This document shows, piece by piece, positions 1 through 7,686 of a DNA stretch of 12,946 nucleotides. The stretch spans positions 6,840 through 19,785 of the forward strand of contig PAHQ01000025.1 of assembly GCA_002705125.1 (NCBI GenBank), read 5' to 3'. The notes beneath the pieces are model-generated. The model ran no database searches. It worked only from the letters and a program-made list of their open reading frames with translations, and had not been told where the DNA came from. Source of the stretch: Verrucomicrobiales bacterium. Lineage in GTDB: Bacteria > Verrucomicrobiota > Verrucomicrobiia > Verrucomicrobiales > DEV007. A program made the position numbers and the translations under genes. How positions within the stretch are numbered: the stretch's first letter is position 1; every line of letters starts with the position of its first letter.

Positions 1-1419
1 GGTTCGGATGTGTGGTTGACTATTGATCTTAGATATCAATATATCGTAGAGAATGCGCTTAGAAAAGTTGGGAGAGGAGCTGCAGTGGTGGTTGCTCCAA
101 CAACATATCAAAGAGGGAATGACGGAGAACAAGATACGGTATACGCGGGTGATATATTAGCGATGGCTTCAGTTCCATCTTATGATCCAAATAAGTTTAT
201 TCCCTCAATTAGTGAGGAGGATTGGAACGCTTACTTGAACAATGATAATGACCCATTAATTAATAGAGCGTTAAAAGATCATGCTCCTGGATCTACATTT
301 AAGATTCCAGTAGCCTTATCAGGAATGCTTAGTGGTATAGAGAATAAATCTTATGAATGTGCTGGCGGAGCAAGGTACGGACCAAAGGTTTTCATGAAAT
401 GTTGGGCTCTTTCCAAGGGTTACACACATGGTAACATTTCAGCGAGAGGAGCTATTAAGACATCGTGTAACGGATTTTTTTATCGATATGGTAATGCTTC
501 AGGTATTAATAATATTTTGAAAGTTTCTTCAAGTATGGGTTTAGGTAAAAGTTCAGGGATACCTCTTAATAATGAAGATTCTGGTTTTATTCCAAACCCT
601 AACTGGAAAAGATCACAAGGACTAGGAGGTTGGGGAGATGCAGATACCGCCCTTGTTTCAATTGGTCAAGGTGCTACGGAAGCAACCCCTTTACAGATGG
701 CTATGGTTGCGGCAACGACTTCGAATGGTGGAGATTACTATAAACCGAGACTAATTCATAAAACTGTAGATGTAAGCGGGGAAAAGTTATCTCCATCAAA
801 GCTTATGCACAGCTTAACTGAAATTGGCATACCTGAAGAAAAAATTGAAATTTGTAAAAGCGGAATGTGGGATGTAGTCAATGAGCTTAAAGGAACAGCA
901 AAGAGAGCTCGATCTGAAGTTGTTGAACTTTCAGGAAAGACTGGCACTGCTCAAACAGGAAGAAAGCGCCCAGAGGGCGGGAATGAGACTAATGCCTGGT
1001 TTATATCATTTGCGCCTTACGATAAACCAAAATTAGCAGTTTGTGTTATGGTTGAAAATGCTAAATCTGGTGGAGGAGTATGCGCTCCGATCGCAAAAAG
1101 AATTATTGATGAAATTACTCTATTGGAGGACTATAATAAAGATTTGGCTCTTTCTAAGGTCGAAGAATCTGAGGGAAACTTTGACTTTGTTGAATTAGTG
1201 AGCTTTGATGATGATCCTACAGATGGTATTGTTTCGGACAGTGACGGTGATGATGGGACATCAGTAGCCGCAACACCAGCTCCTGACCCAAACAATTCCC
1301 CTAGAAAACCGTTATTGATGCCTACTGTTAAAAAAGCACCCGATACAAGGGGGTCAGTTAAATCAAAGACAGTTAAGAAAAGAATTGGAATACTGGAAAG
1401 AAGGAGAAGAGGTCGATGA
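1..1419 (+). CDS. mrdA: Penicillin-binding protein 2 (peptidoglycan D,D-transpeptidase), 5'-truncated by the window edge
   Basis: This is the C-terminal part (472 residues visible) of a class B PBP that cross-links peptidoglycan during cell elongation, partnering RodA at the inner membrane. The frame is open from base 1, so the membrane anchor and pedestal lie outside the window. All three penicillin-binding motifs are visible: STFK (active-site Ser codon 292-294), SCN (463-471) and KTG (937-945). The visible start resembles the usual PBP2 entry into the transpeptidase domain (GSDVWLTIDL), and GDILAMASVPSYDPNKF is also typical. After the catalytic domain comes a tail of roughly 85-90 residues that is first acidic (about 1150-1260), then Pro-rich, then strongly basic and ending RRRRGR. 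That tail is longer than in E. coli PBP2. An RNase G gene follows on the same strand after 90 bases. The family call is very secure; assignment to the elongation PBP rather than the division PBP rests on overall resemblance. Confidence 0.93.
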   Translation, partial: GSDVWLTIDLRYQYIVENALRKVGRGAAVVVAPTTYQRGNDGEQDTVYAGDILAMASVPSYDPNKFIPSISEEDWNAYLNNDNDPLINRALKDHAPGSTFKIPVALSGMLSGIENKSYECAGGARYGPKVFMKCWALSKGYTHGNISARGAIKTSCNGFFYRYGNASGINNILKVSSSMGLGKSSGIPLNNEDSGFIPNPNWKRSQGLGGWGDADTALVSIGQGATEATPLQMAMVAATTSNGGDYYKPRLIHKTVDVSGEKLSPSKLMHSLTEIGIPEEKIEICKSGMWDVVNELKGTAKRARSEVVELSGKTGTAQTGRKRPEGGNETNAWFISFAPYDKPKLAVCVMVENAKSGGGVCAPIAKRIIDEITLLEDYNKDLALSKVEESEGNFDFVELVSFDDDPTDGIVSDSDGDDGTSVAATPAPDPNNSPRKPLLMPTVKKAPDTRGSVKSKTVKKRIGILERRRRGR

Positions 1420-1472
1420 TCAGCTCCTTATCTAGATTGTGATATATTATACGAAAGATAAAGTTTTAACCG

Positions 1473-1490
1473 AAGCCAAACAATTGGCTT
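1473..1490 (+). promoter_or_regulatory. Perfect hairpin in the RNase G leader
   Basis: A perfect 7-bp inverted repeat (AAGCCAA, loop ACAA, TTGGCTT) ends 19 bases before the RNase G start codon. No run of T follows directly; the next bases are an AT-rich ATAAATATATTTT. It is therefore a poor intrinsic terminator for PBP2 and better explained as a 5'-UTR stem-loop. E. coli rne is autoregulated through stem-loops in its leader, so an RNase-sensing role is possible here, but that is analogy only. The rest of the 1420-1509 gap is AT-rich and I see no clear promoter in it. Confidence 0.45.
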
Positions 1491-1509
1491 ATAAATATAT
1501 TTTGGAAAA

Positions 1510-3084
1510 ATGTTTAAGAAATTACGGGAAGCCAGGCGAAATAAAGCCTTGGACGCAGGGTATCAAATTATTGTAAATGTTGAAAAATTAGAAACTAGAG
1601 TTGCTCAACTCAGAGAATCCAAACTCGTAGACTACACTATTGAAAGAGTAGGGGATGAGAATATAGTTGGAAGTATTTTCAAAGGCAGAGTTAAAAACAT
1701 TGAGCCAGGACTTAAGGCGATGTTTGTTGATATTGGTACTGACAAAAATGCATTTCTTCATTTTTGGGATGCCATTCCTGCGGCTCTAGATCAGGGATTG
1801 GAAGAAGTTCGACGCAAAAAAAATCAAAAAAAACCAAAAAGAATATCAGCAAAAGACATACCTAGTATTTATCCAGTGGGTTCGGAGGTCTTGATTCAGG
1901 TAAGCAAGGGGGCAATTGGAGAGAAGGGGCCTAGAGTAACAACAAATATAACTCTCCCAGGTAGATACATGGTTTTGATGCCACTCAATGACCAGTTTGG
2001 AATTTCGAGAAAGATTGATGACCCTAAGGAGAGAGCTCGATTAAGAAAAATCACCGAACAAATGGATGTGCCTGAAGGAATGGGTGTAATTCTTAGAACA
2101 GTCTGCAAAGGTCAAAAGAAAAGGTTCCTTATTAGGGATTTACATATTTTGCTTCAGCAATGGAAAGACATAGACGAAAACAGGCAAGATAACAAAGCTC
2201 CAATATGTGTTTTTCGAGAGCCAGAATTAGTGGAGCGTACGGTTAGAGACTTTTTGACGGATGAGGTTGCTGAAGTTTTGTGTGATGACGAAGAAACTGT
2301 TCTAAGAATGCAGGAATCAGTCGCAACAATATCATCGAGATCAAAGAAAAGAGTTCACTTTCTTCCTACCAAGCAACCAATATTTGAAAGGTTTAATATA
2401 GAGAAACAAATAAAAAGCGCTTTTGGTAGAGAGGTTTGGATGCCTTGTGGGGGATACATAGTTATTGATGAAACTGAAGCTTTGATATCAATAGATGTTA
2501 ATACAGGAAGGAATCGAGGCGGAAAAAATAATTCTGAGAAGATGATACTGGAGACAAATCTTCAAGCAGCTGATGAAGTTGCCAGGCAGTTAAGGTTACG
2601 AAATATTGGAGGGTTAATAGTGGTTGACTTTATTGATATGAAGGGCCGTAAAGACCAGAATGCGGTATACAGAAGGATGCTTAAAAGTACTGATAATGAT
2701 AAAGCTAAGATTCAGGTTTTACAGTTATCTCAACTTGGCCTAATGGAAATGACTAGACAGAGACTGAATGAGAGTCTTAGCAGATCTATGTATGAACCTT
2801 GTGCTTTCTGTAAAGGCTCGGGCAGGATCAAGTCCACAGAAAGTATTAGCGTTGAGCTTCAAAGAAAACTCTCTGGTCTATTAAAAATGGAAGATGAAAG
2901 TATTAGTGATTTGGTTGTCGTTGTTCACCCCGAGGTAATGCAAAGACTAAAAGATGAAGACTCAAAGGCTTTATTAGAAATGGAAAGAAGGCATCACGGG
3001 AGATTTACTTTTAGAAGTGATCCGTCATATGACAGAGAGGAAATAAAAATTTCTTGTCAGTCTAGTGGTAAGGTCTTTAATTAA
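1510..3084 (+). CDS. rng: Ribonuclease G/E family endoribonuclease
   Basis: This single-strand-specific endoribonuclease acts in mRNA decay and in rRNA or tRNA processing. At 524 residues it is close to E. coli RNase G (489) and lacks the long degradosome scaffold of RNase E. An S1 RNA-binding domain spans about residues 51-140 (GSIFKGRV, FVDIGTDKNAFLH). The catalytic region carries the two metal-binding Asp residues, D329 in IDVNTGR and D373 in VVDFIDMKGR; their spacing matches the family. A zinc-link motif CAFCKGSG (C431, C434) matches the CPxCxGxG element used for dimerisation. A basic stretch (RRKKNQKKPKR, residues 101-111) enlarges the S1 loop relative to E. coli RNase G. The ATG at 1510 has only a GGA three bases upstream, a weak ribosome site. 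The stop codon overlaps the convergent lnt stop by four bases. Confidence 0.96.
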   Translation: MFKKLREARRNKALDAGYQIIVNVEKLETRVAQLRESKLVDYTIERVGDENIVGSIFKGRVKNIEPGLKAMFVDIGTDKNAFLHFWDAIPAALDQGLEEVRRKKNQKKPKRISAKDIPSIYPVGSEVLIQVSKGAIGEKGPRVTTNITLPGRYMVLMPLNDQFGISRKIDDPKERARLRKITEQMDVPEGMGVILRTVCKGQKKRFLIRDLHILLQQWKDIDENRQDNKAPICVFREPELVERTVRDFLTDEVAEVLCDDEETVLRMQESVATISSRSKKRVHFLPTKQPIFERFNIEKQIKSAFGREVWMPCGGYIVIDETEALISIDVNTGRNRGGKNNSEKMILETNLQAADEVARQLRLRNIGGLIVVDFIDMKGRKDQNAVYRRMLKSTDNDKAKIQVLQLSQLGLMEMTRQRLNESLSRSMYEPCAFCKGSGRIKSTESISVELQRKLSGLLKMEDESISDLVVVVHPEVMQRLKDEDSKALLEMERRHHGRFTFRSDPSYDREEIKISCQSSGKVFN

Positions 3085-4604
3085 TTCTTACGAAGTGTCT
3101 TAAAAATTCTTAAGCACAAAGTCAATAAAGCAATCATTCCTAGACTGATTGAAAAAGAATCTCCGAATCTTGCATAAAGAGTTATCTTTGGCGTCTTTTT
3201 AATTCTTATTGTTTCTGGTAGAGTGCCAGTGATGAAAGTGTTTGATCGTTCTTTGCCGTATATTAATCTTTCACCGCCTTGATACCTTAAACTACGGTCA
3301 TAAAGGCTTCCACAATCATCGATTAAGCATGACATTCCAGTGTTTGCACATCTGATCATTGGCCTTCTTAATTCAATGCATCTAAATATTGAATTAATGA
3401 AGTGTTGCTCGGAGGCTGCGCTTTGCTTAAACCATCCGTCGTTAGTGACGTTAATAATCAATTGGGGGGATTTTGATATGAATTCTCTAGCAAGGCTTCC
3501 AAATGTATCTTCAAAGCAAACGAGCGGTATGATTTGATATGGTTCTGGGAGTTCCATGTCCAAAGGGTAGAGTTTATCGCCAGGTTGAAAGTCTACACCT
3601 AATGAATTAGCTGCAATTTTTTCAATGAATGGAATGGATTTTCTGAAGGGTACGTACTCGCCAAACGGTACTAAATGGGTTTTTCTGTAAGAACTATAAT
3701 TCGTTGAGTTGTTTCTTAACTTGATGATAGAGTTGTAGATCCCTTCTTGGGGAATGCGTTCATTAAGTCCAAGCACAAGTTCATAATCGTCTATGGAAAG
3801 TATTTTATTGAGGTATGTTTGAGTTTGTCTGTCATGTAGGGAATAGGGAAGTGAGCTTTCGGGCCATACGACTAAATCAAAATTAGCTTCCTGTAACTTC
3901 AGGTATGGCGTTGTCATATCCCAATAACGTTTGTAAATTTTTTTGGCGGATTCAGGGTTCCATTTTTCATCCTGATTAATTCCACCTTGAACAAGAAGTG
4001 TTCGTATTTCTATTTCCTCATCCTCTGAAAGTTCGGTCAGGCGGTGGGTTCCATAAAAGAAGATAATGATTATTAAAGTGACTCCAACTATAAAGTCAGG
4101 GTGTGCTTTCAATGAAGAATTTCTAATTTCATAAGGTAATCTTAATAACAATGATGTGATTATTGTAGAACAGAATATCAAAATAAAAGAAATTCCAGTG
4201 ACCCCGATGATATCAGCGGTTTGAACCATAACTAGATCATTTGCTAATCCTACTCCAAGACCGTTCCAAGGAAAACCTGTCAACAGCCAACCTCTTACCC
4301 ACTCTAAGCCGCACCAAGCAGAGCCATTTAGAAATGCGGCCTTTAAACTAAAATATGAATTGGATTCAGCTAAAGTTGAAACATCTTTTTTCGGTACACC
4401 AATAGTGGCAGCGAAACCACCCCAAATTGCGAAATAACCCGCTAAAAAAAATGATAGTAATAAGCATGCAATAAAATGGATATGATGTAGCCAAGAAAGA
4501 TTGATGAGAAAGAAAATTAACCCAGAGAGGTAACCCAAACCGAAGCCGCGCAGGTATTTGCGTTTCTTAGATTTTAAAGTCCATAAAGCCAAAAGTAGAG
4601 GCAC
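3081..4604 (-). CDS. lnt: Apolipoprotein N-acyltransferase (annotated start is a GTG; true N-terminus lies upstream)
   Basis: Lnt transfers an acyl chain from phospholipid to the N-terminal Cys of lipoproteins in the inner membrane, the last step of lipoprotein maturation. The visible protein has several hydrophobic helices, the Lnt-typical WLLTGFPWNGLG stretch, and then the nitrilase-fold catalytic domain. The catalytic triad is complete: Glu in WPESS (codon 3858-3860), Lys in RKTHLVPFGE (3681-3683) and Cys in VCFE (3516-3518), corresponding to E. coli E267, K335 and C387. A C-terminal membrane helix follows (SLGMIALLTLCL). GTG at 4602-4604 is the first standard start in this frame, but it falls after sequence that looks like Lnt's first membrane helix, so the protein probably begins upstream (see 4605-4733). 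The gene lies directly downstream of the mutase on the same strand, and its stop overlaps that of rng. Confidence 0.95.
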   Translation of the reverse strand: MPLLLALWTLKSKKRKYLRGFGLGYLSGLIFFLINLSWLHHIHFIACLLLSFFLAGYFAIWGGFAATIGVPKKDVSTLAESNSYFSLKAAFLNGSAWCGLEWVRGWLLTGFPWNGLGVGLANDLVMVQTADIIGVTGISFILIFCSTIITSLLLRLPYEIRNSSLKAHPDFIVGVTLIIIIFFYGTHRLTELSEDEEIEIRTLLVQGGINQDEKWNPESAKKIYKRYWDMTTPYLKLQEANFDLVVWPESSLPYSLHDRQTQTYLNKILSIDDYELVLGLNERIPQEGIYNSIIKLRNNSTNYSSYRKTHLVPFGEYVPFRKSIPFIEKIAANSLGVDFQPGDKLYPLDMELPEPYQIIPLVCFEDTFGSLAREFISKSPQLIINVTNDGWFKQSAASEQHFINSIFRCIELRRPMIRCANTGMSCLIDDCGSLYDRSLRYQGGERLIYGKERSNTFITGTLPETIRIKKTPKITLYARFGDSFSISLGMIALLTLCLRIFKTLRKN

Positions 4605-4733
4605 AGGCCAAATCCATATGAAAGCCCCAACATTAAATTTAGGGTAGCAAAATGCTAATAATGCTCCAGAAATTAAAGCAGCGAGTATTCGCCATATATT
4701 GATTAACTTTTTCAGCTTACTTGAGCGTACTGA
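4605..4733 (-). other. Probable missing N-terminus of Lnt: open frame with no ATG, GTG or TTG
   Basis: The lnt frame stays open for 43 codons upstream of the GTG at 4604, back to the TAA at 4734-4736, which is the stop codon of the mutase. The translation includes NIWRILAALISGALLAF, then CYPKFNVGAFIWIW leading into PVPLLLALW. That matches the first membrane helix and helix-turn of Lnt proteins such as E. coli Lnt (LLLALLFGACGTLAFSPY). I find no ATG, GTG or TTG in these codons. Possible non-standard starts are CTG at 4713-4715, ATC at 4701-4703 and ATA at 4695-4697; none has a well-placed Shine-Dalgarno. The only purine-rich match, AGAAGG at the end of the mutase gene, lies 27 bases before the CTG. 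Termination-coupled reinitiation is the likeliest mechanism; a base error in the sequence is the main alternative. Confidence 0.7.
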
Positions 4734-6686
4734 TTATTCTAACCTTCTGTCGATATCGTTTTGTATCCATTGCCAAAGCGAAGAAATATTTTTATTAGTT
4801 ATCTCTTTGGCGTCATCTAAGCCAGTTTGTCTAATTATCTCTGGAGCGCAGTGCCCAAAAAGATAGAATTTAATCTTCGGCTCTGTCCCTGATGGTCTAA
4901 TTGCAAAATGACGGCCATCCTCTAAATAGATAAATAGCATGTTTTCTTTTGGTATTGAATCACCTTCAATATCGAGAATGTTCTCTTTTGCAAAGTTAAC
5001 TACTTTAGTAACATTTGATGAATCACACTTTGTTGGTTGTAATTCTGAGTAAGACTTCACAAGTTTTTGAATTAATTTAGCACCGTCAGCACCTTCTAGA
5101 ACTTTACTTTTATTCACTTCGATGAAGTATCCAAACTCTTCATATATGTCGTCTAGTAGCTCAATTAAATTTTTTCCAATGGATTTTGCGTAAGCCGCAG
5201 TTTCAGCAAAGAGAACGACTGCGCCGTTTCCATCCTTATCCCTAGTAAAATCGCATGCTAGGTAGCCATAACTTTCTTCTCCTCCAAATATCATGAACGT
5301 TCCCTTGTCCAATTGAATGTCTCTAGCCTCTTGAACGGTTAGGTTTTTATAATTAGCCAGAACGTCCTCGGGAAGACTTCTTTCGTATTTTGATAGTTTT
5401 TGGCTAATATATTTGAATCCAGTTAGAGTGTTTATAATTCTTACGTCAAACCTCTCAGCAATTGCTTGCTGTAAACCTGTGGTTACAAAGGTTTTTATAA
5501 CAATGGCATTTTTAGCATTATTTGAATTTAATATTTTTTTAGAAAATAATGTTTTTATTCTATAGTATAAAAGAAGTGATCCAATTTGGTTGCCTGTCAG
5601 TAATTCTAATTCGCCCGAAGGACCTTTGACTGCAACTCCCATCCTATCACAATCAGGGTCAGTCCCTATCACGATTTCAGCTCCATTATTTCTAGCTAAA
5701 TCAATTGCCATTTTCAAAGATGCTCCATTTTCTGGATTAGGTGACTTTACAGTGGGGAATCTGCCATCAGGAGAGTCTTGTTCTTTAACAGTTTCACATT
5801 CGAACCCAAGTTCATTTAAGAGTAAAGGAACATGAACACCACCAGTTCCATGTAATGAGGTGAAAACTATTTTTAATGAATTGTTTTCTTTAATTAAATC
5901 AGGGCAAAGAACTAGGGATTTGACTCTATCTAAATATTCTTTTTCGATATGCTCAGGGACGGGGTTGATGGTGCCTTGATCTGAAGCATTAAGTGCACAG
6001 TAACTCTCAGACATAATATCATTAACTCTAGCAATTATTCCATCAGTATGAGGTGGGACAATTGCAGCGCCATCAGCAAAGTTGACTTTATAACCGTTGT
6101 CATGATACGGGTTATGGCTTGCAGTAATCATAATGCCTGCATGGCAATTTAAGTTTCTAACTGCGAAAGACATGACTGGTGTAGCTTTGTGTGATTTGAA
6201 AAGAAAAACATCAGCTCCTAGTTCCGATGCCACTTTTGCACAAAGATCTGCAAAGTCTTTGGAGAAATGCCTAGTATCATAACAAAACACCAATCGAATT
6301 TTCCCACTTTTGGAAGAATCTCTTAGCCAATCTTTCAAATAGAGTACAAGCCCCATCGTTGCTCTTGAGACATTAAAGGTGTTCATCATATTCGTACCAA
6401 CGCATGTGTGCTCGGGTCTGCCGTTTATGCCTCCTTTACCCTGTTCAGATTTTGTTATATTTCGCCCGATGGTTCGCCCTCGAAGTCCGCCTGTTCCAAA
6501 AGATAACTTCTTATAAAATCTATCATTAATTTCATCCCACAGATTTTGATCGCACAACTCCTTTATGACGTTAAGATATAAAGGTTGAGAATTTGAATGA
6601 ATGAATTCGTTTATATTAGTTGAGGCGCTTTCGAGAATCTTCCCATTTAACTTGGCTTTTTCAATAATTGATAATAATTCGTTCAT
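4734..6686 (-). CDS. Phosphohexomutase (phosphoglucomutase/phosphomannomutase, PGM2/PgcA-like)
   Basis: This cytoplasmic enzyme interconverts hexose 1-phosphate and 6-phosphate through a phosphoserine, feeding glycogen, nucleotide-sugar or envelope precursors. All four loops of the alpha-D-phosphohexomutase superfamily are present: catalytic TASHNP (Ser codon 6117-6119), the metal loop [10 protein letters not shown], the sugar-specificity loop GGEESYGY, and the phosphate loop [10 protein letters not shown]. The layout resembles long PGM2/PgcA enzymes rather than short GlmM. At 650 residues it is longer than typical PgcA, partly through extra sequence after [15 protein letters not shown] at 6684-6686 is preferred because GAGA stands a few bases upstream; a TTG three codons earlier (6693-6695) would give 653 residues. 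Its start lies only 25 bases from the divergent methyltransferase start, and lnt follows on the same strand. Substrate preference cannot be read from the sequence. Confidence 0.93.
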   Translation of the reverse strand: MNELLSIIEKAKLNGKILESASTNINEFIHSNSQPLYLNVIKELCDQNLWDEINDRFYKKLSFGTGGLRGRTIGRNITKSEQGKGGINGRPEHTCVGTNMMNTFNVSRATMGLVLYLKDWLRDSSKSGKIRLVFCYDTRHFSKDFADLCAKVASELGADVFLFKSHKATPVMSFAVRNLNCHAGIMITASHNPYHDNGYKVNFADGAAIVPPHTDGIIARVNDIMSESYCALNASDQGTINPVPEHIEKEYLDRVKSLVLCPDLIKENNSLKIVFTSLHGTGGVHVPLLLNELGFECETVKEQDSPDGRFPTVKSPNPENGASLKMAIDLARNNGAEIVIGTDPDCDRMGVAVKGPSGELELLTGNQIGSLLLYYRIKTLFSKKILNSNNAKNAIVIKTFVTTGLQQAIAERFDVRIINTLTGFKYISQKLSKYERSLPEDVLANYKNLTVQEARDIQLDKGTFMIFGGEESYGYLACDFTRDKDGNGAVVLFAETAAYAKSIGKNLIELLDDIYEEFGYFIEVNKSKVLEGADGAKLIQKLVKSYSELQPTKCDSSNVTKVVNFAKENILDIEGDSIPKENMLFIYLEDGRHFAIRPSGTEPKIKFYLFGHCAPEIIRQTGLDDAKEITNKNISSLWQWIQNDIDRRLE

Positions 6687-6697
6687 TGATCTCAATC

Positions 6698-6703
6698 TAT
6701 AAT
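6698..6703 (+). promoter_or_regulatory. Consensus -10 hexamer TATAAT in the divergent mutase/methyltransferase gap
   Basis: A perfect TATAAT lies in the 25-base gap between the two divergent start codons. It would place a transcription start near 6709-6711, right at the ATT/TTG that begins the methyltransferase frame, giving an almost leaderless mRNA. No convincing -35 lies 16-18 bases upstream (TTGATA at 6668-6673 is too far away). In AT-rich DNA a chance match is plausible. Confidence 0.3.
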
Positions 6704-6711
6704 GATAAATT

Positions 6712-7620
6712 TTGAATAATCTAATAAAATCTGCCTTTTTAAAACGACAAGAACATATTCCAATTGGTACTGACTCCTATCGTTTGTTTGATGGTGTTAG
6801 TGATGGAATGGATGGTGTTTATATAGATAATTTTGCCGGTCATTATCTCGTTTCATATATTAATGATAAGCCGAGGGTCCCTATTAATTTAAATTTGCAG
6901 GAAAAAAGCATTTGGATTAAGAAACTGAATAAGGATCAGAAGTTGCCACCAACATGTTTGAAAGGAGACCCAAAATCACCAAATGTTGAGATTACTGAGA
7001 ATCATGCTCGGTTTGAAATTGATTTTTCTGCAGGTTACTCTCAGGGCATATTTTTGGATCAGAGGGATAATAGGCTCAAAGTCATAGAGAGAGCCTCAAA
7101 CATTAGGGTGCTAAATTGTTTTTCCTATACATGTTGTTTCTCAGTTGTCGCAGCGTTAGGAGGGGCTGAATCAACGACAAGTATTGATTTATCGAAATCT
7201 TATCTCGAGTGGGGAAAAAAGAATTTCATCCTAAATAATATCAAAGAGAGAGACGAGAACCATTTTTTCTGTAAAGGTGATGTGTTTGAATGGTTGAAAC
7301 AGTTTAACCGTAAAGGTAGAAAATTTGGACTGGTAATTGTTGATCCTCCCTCTTTTTCTAGGTCGGGTAAGAGTGGTTCATTTAGTGTTATCAATGATTA
7401 CTCATCTTTGATTGAATCGTCGGCTAATCTCGTTGAACCTTTCGGATGGATCTTAGCTTGTTCGAATCATAGAAAATTAACGAATAATAAATTCATTTCC
7501 TCAATCAAAGAGGGCGTAAAAAACGCAAAACGTAAAATTATTGACATTGAGTTGTCTCAGATGCCGTTTGATTTCAGTGGTGAAAAATATTTAAAGAGTG
7601 TCTGGCTAAAATTAGCCTAA
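6712..7620 (+). CDS. RlmI/RlmKL-like class I SAM-dependent RNA methyltransferase, short form without PUA domain
   Basis: This is probably an rRNA base methyltransferase. Residues 1-60 resemble the middle domain of RlmI/RlmKL proteins ([17 protein letters not shown]), followed by [17 protein letters not shown] and a Rossmann methyltransferase domain. Motif I is [11 protein letters not shown] (133-143); E. coli RlmI has Gly-Gly where Cys-Cys stands here. DPPSF is at 211-215, and a Cys follows at 250 in ACSNH. The [18 protein letters not shown] stretch is closer to RlmK (m7G), while the DPP plus Cys pair could fit an m5C enzyme, so the target base is open. The N-terminal PUA domain of RlmI is missing, and an in-frame TAA at 6706-6708 prevents any extension. 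The start is non-ATG: TTG at 6712 or ATT at 6709, with no Shine-Dalgarno. hisD follows after 66 bases. Confidence 0.85.
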   Translation: MNNLIKSAFLKRQEHIPIGTDSYRLFDGVSDGMDGVYIDNFAGHYLVSYINDKPRVPINLNLQEKSIWIKKLNKDQKLPPTCLKGDPKSPNVEITENHARFEIDFSAGYSQGIFLDQRDNRLKVIERASNIRVLNCFSYTCCFSVVAALGGAESTTSIDLSKSYLEWGKKNFILNNIKERDENHFFCKGDVFEWLKQFNRKGRKFGLVIVDPPSFSRSGKSGSFSVINDYSSLIESSANLVEPFGWILACSNHRKLTNNKFISSIKEGVKNAKRKIIDIELSQMPFDFSGEKYLKSVWLKLA

Positions 7621-7686
7621 AAATTAACAAATACATTAGAGATCTTTGCAAATAGATAATGCAGGTGTTATCAATTCATAAAAAAA

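Noticed and set aside
3103..3118. CTTAA...TTAAG inverted repeat just inside the lnt 3' end, considered as a bidirectional terminator
   Set aside because: A five-base-pair stem with a single G-C pair is too weak to act as an intrinsic terminator.
7646..7674. TTGCAA-17-TATCAA as a promoter for hisD
   Set aside because: Each hexamer matches only four of six consensus bases in very AT-rich DNA, and the start would fall within a few bases of the ATG.
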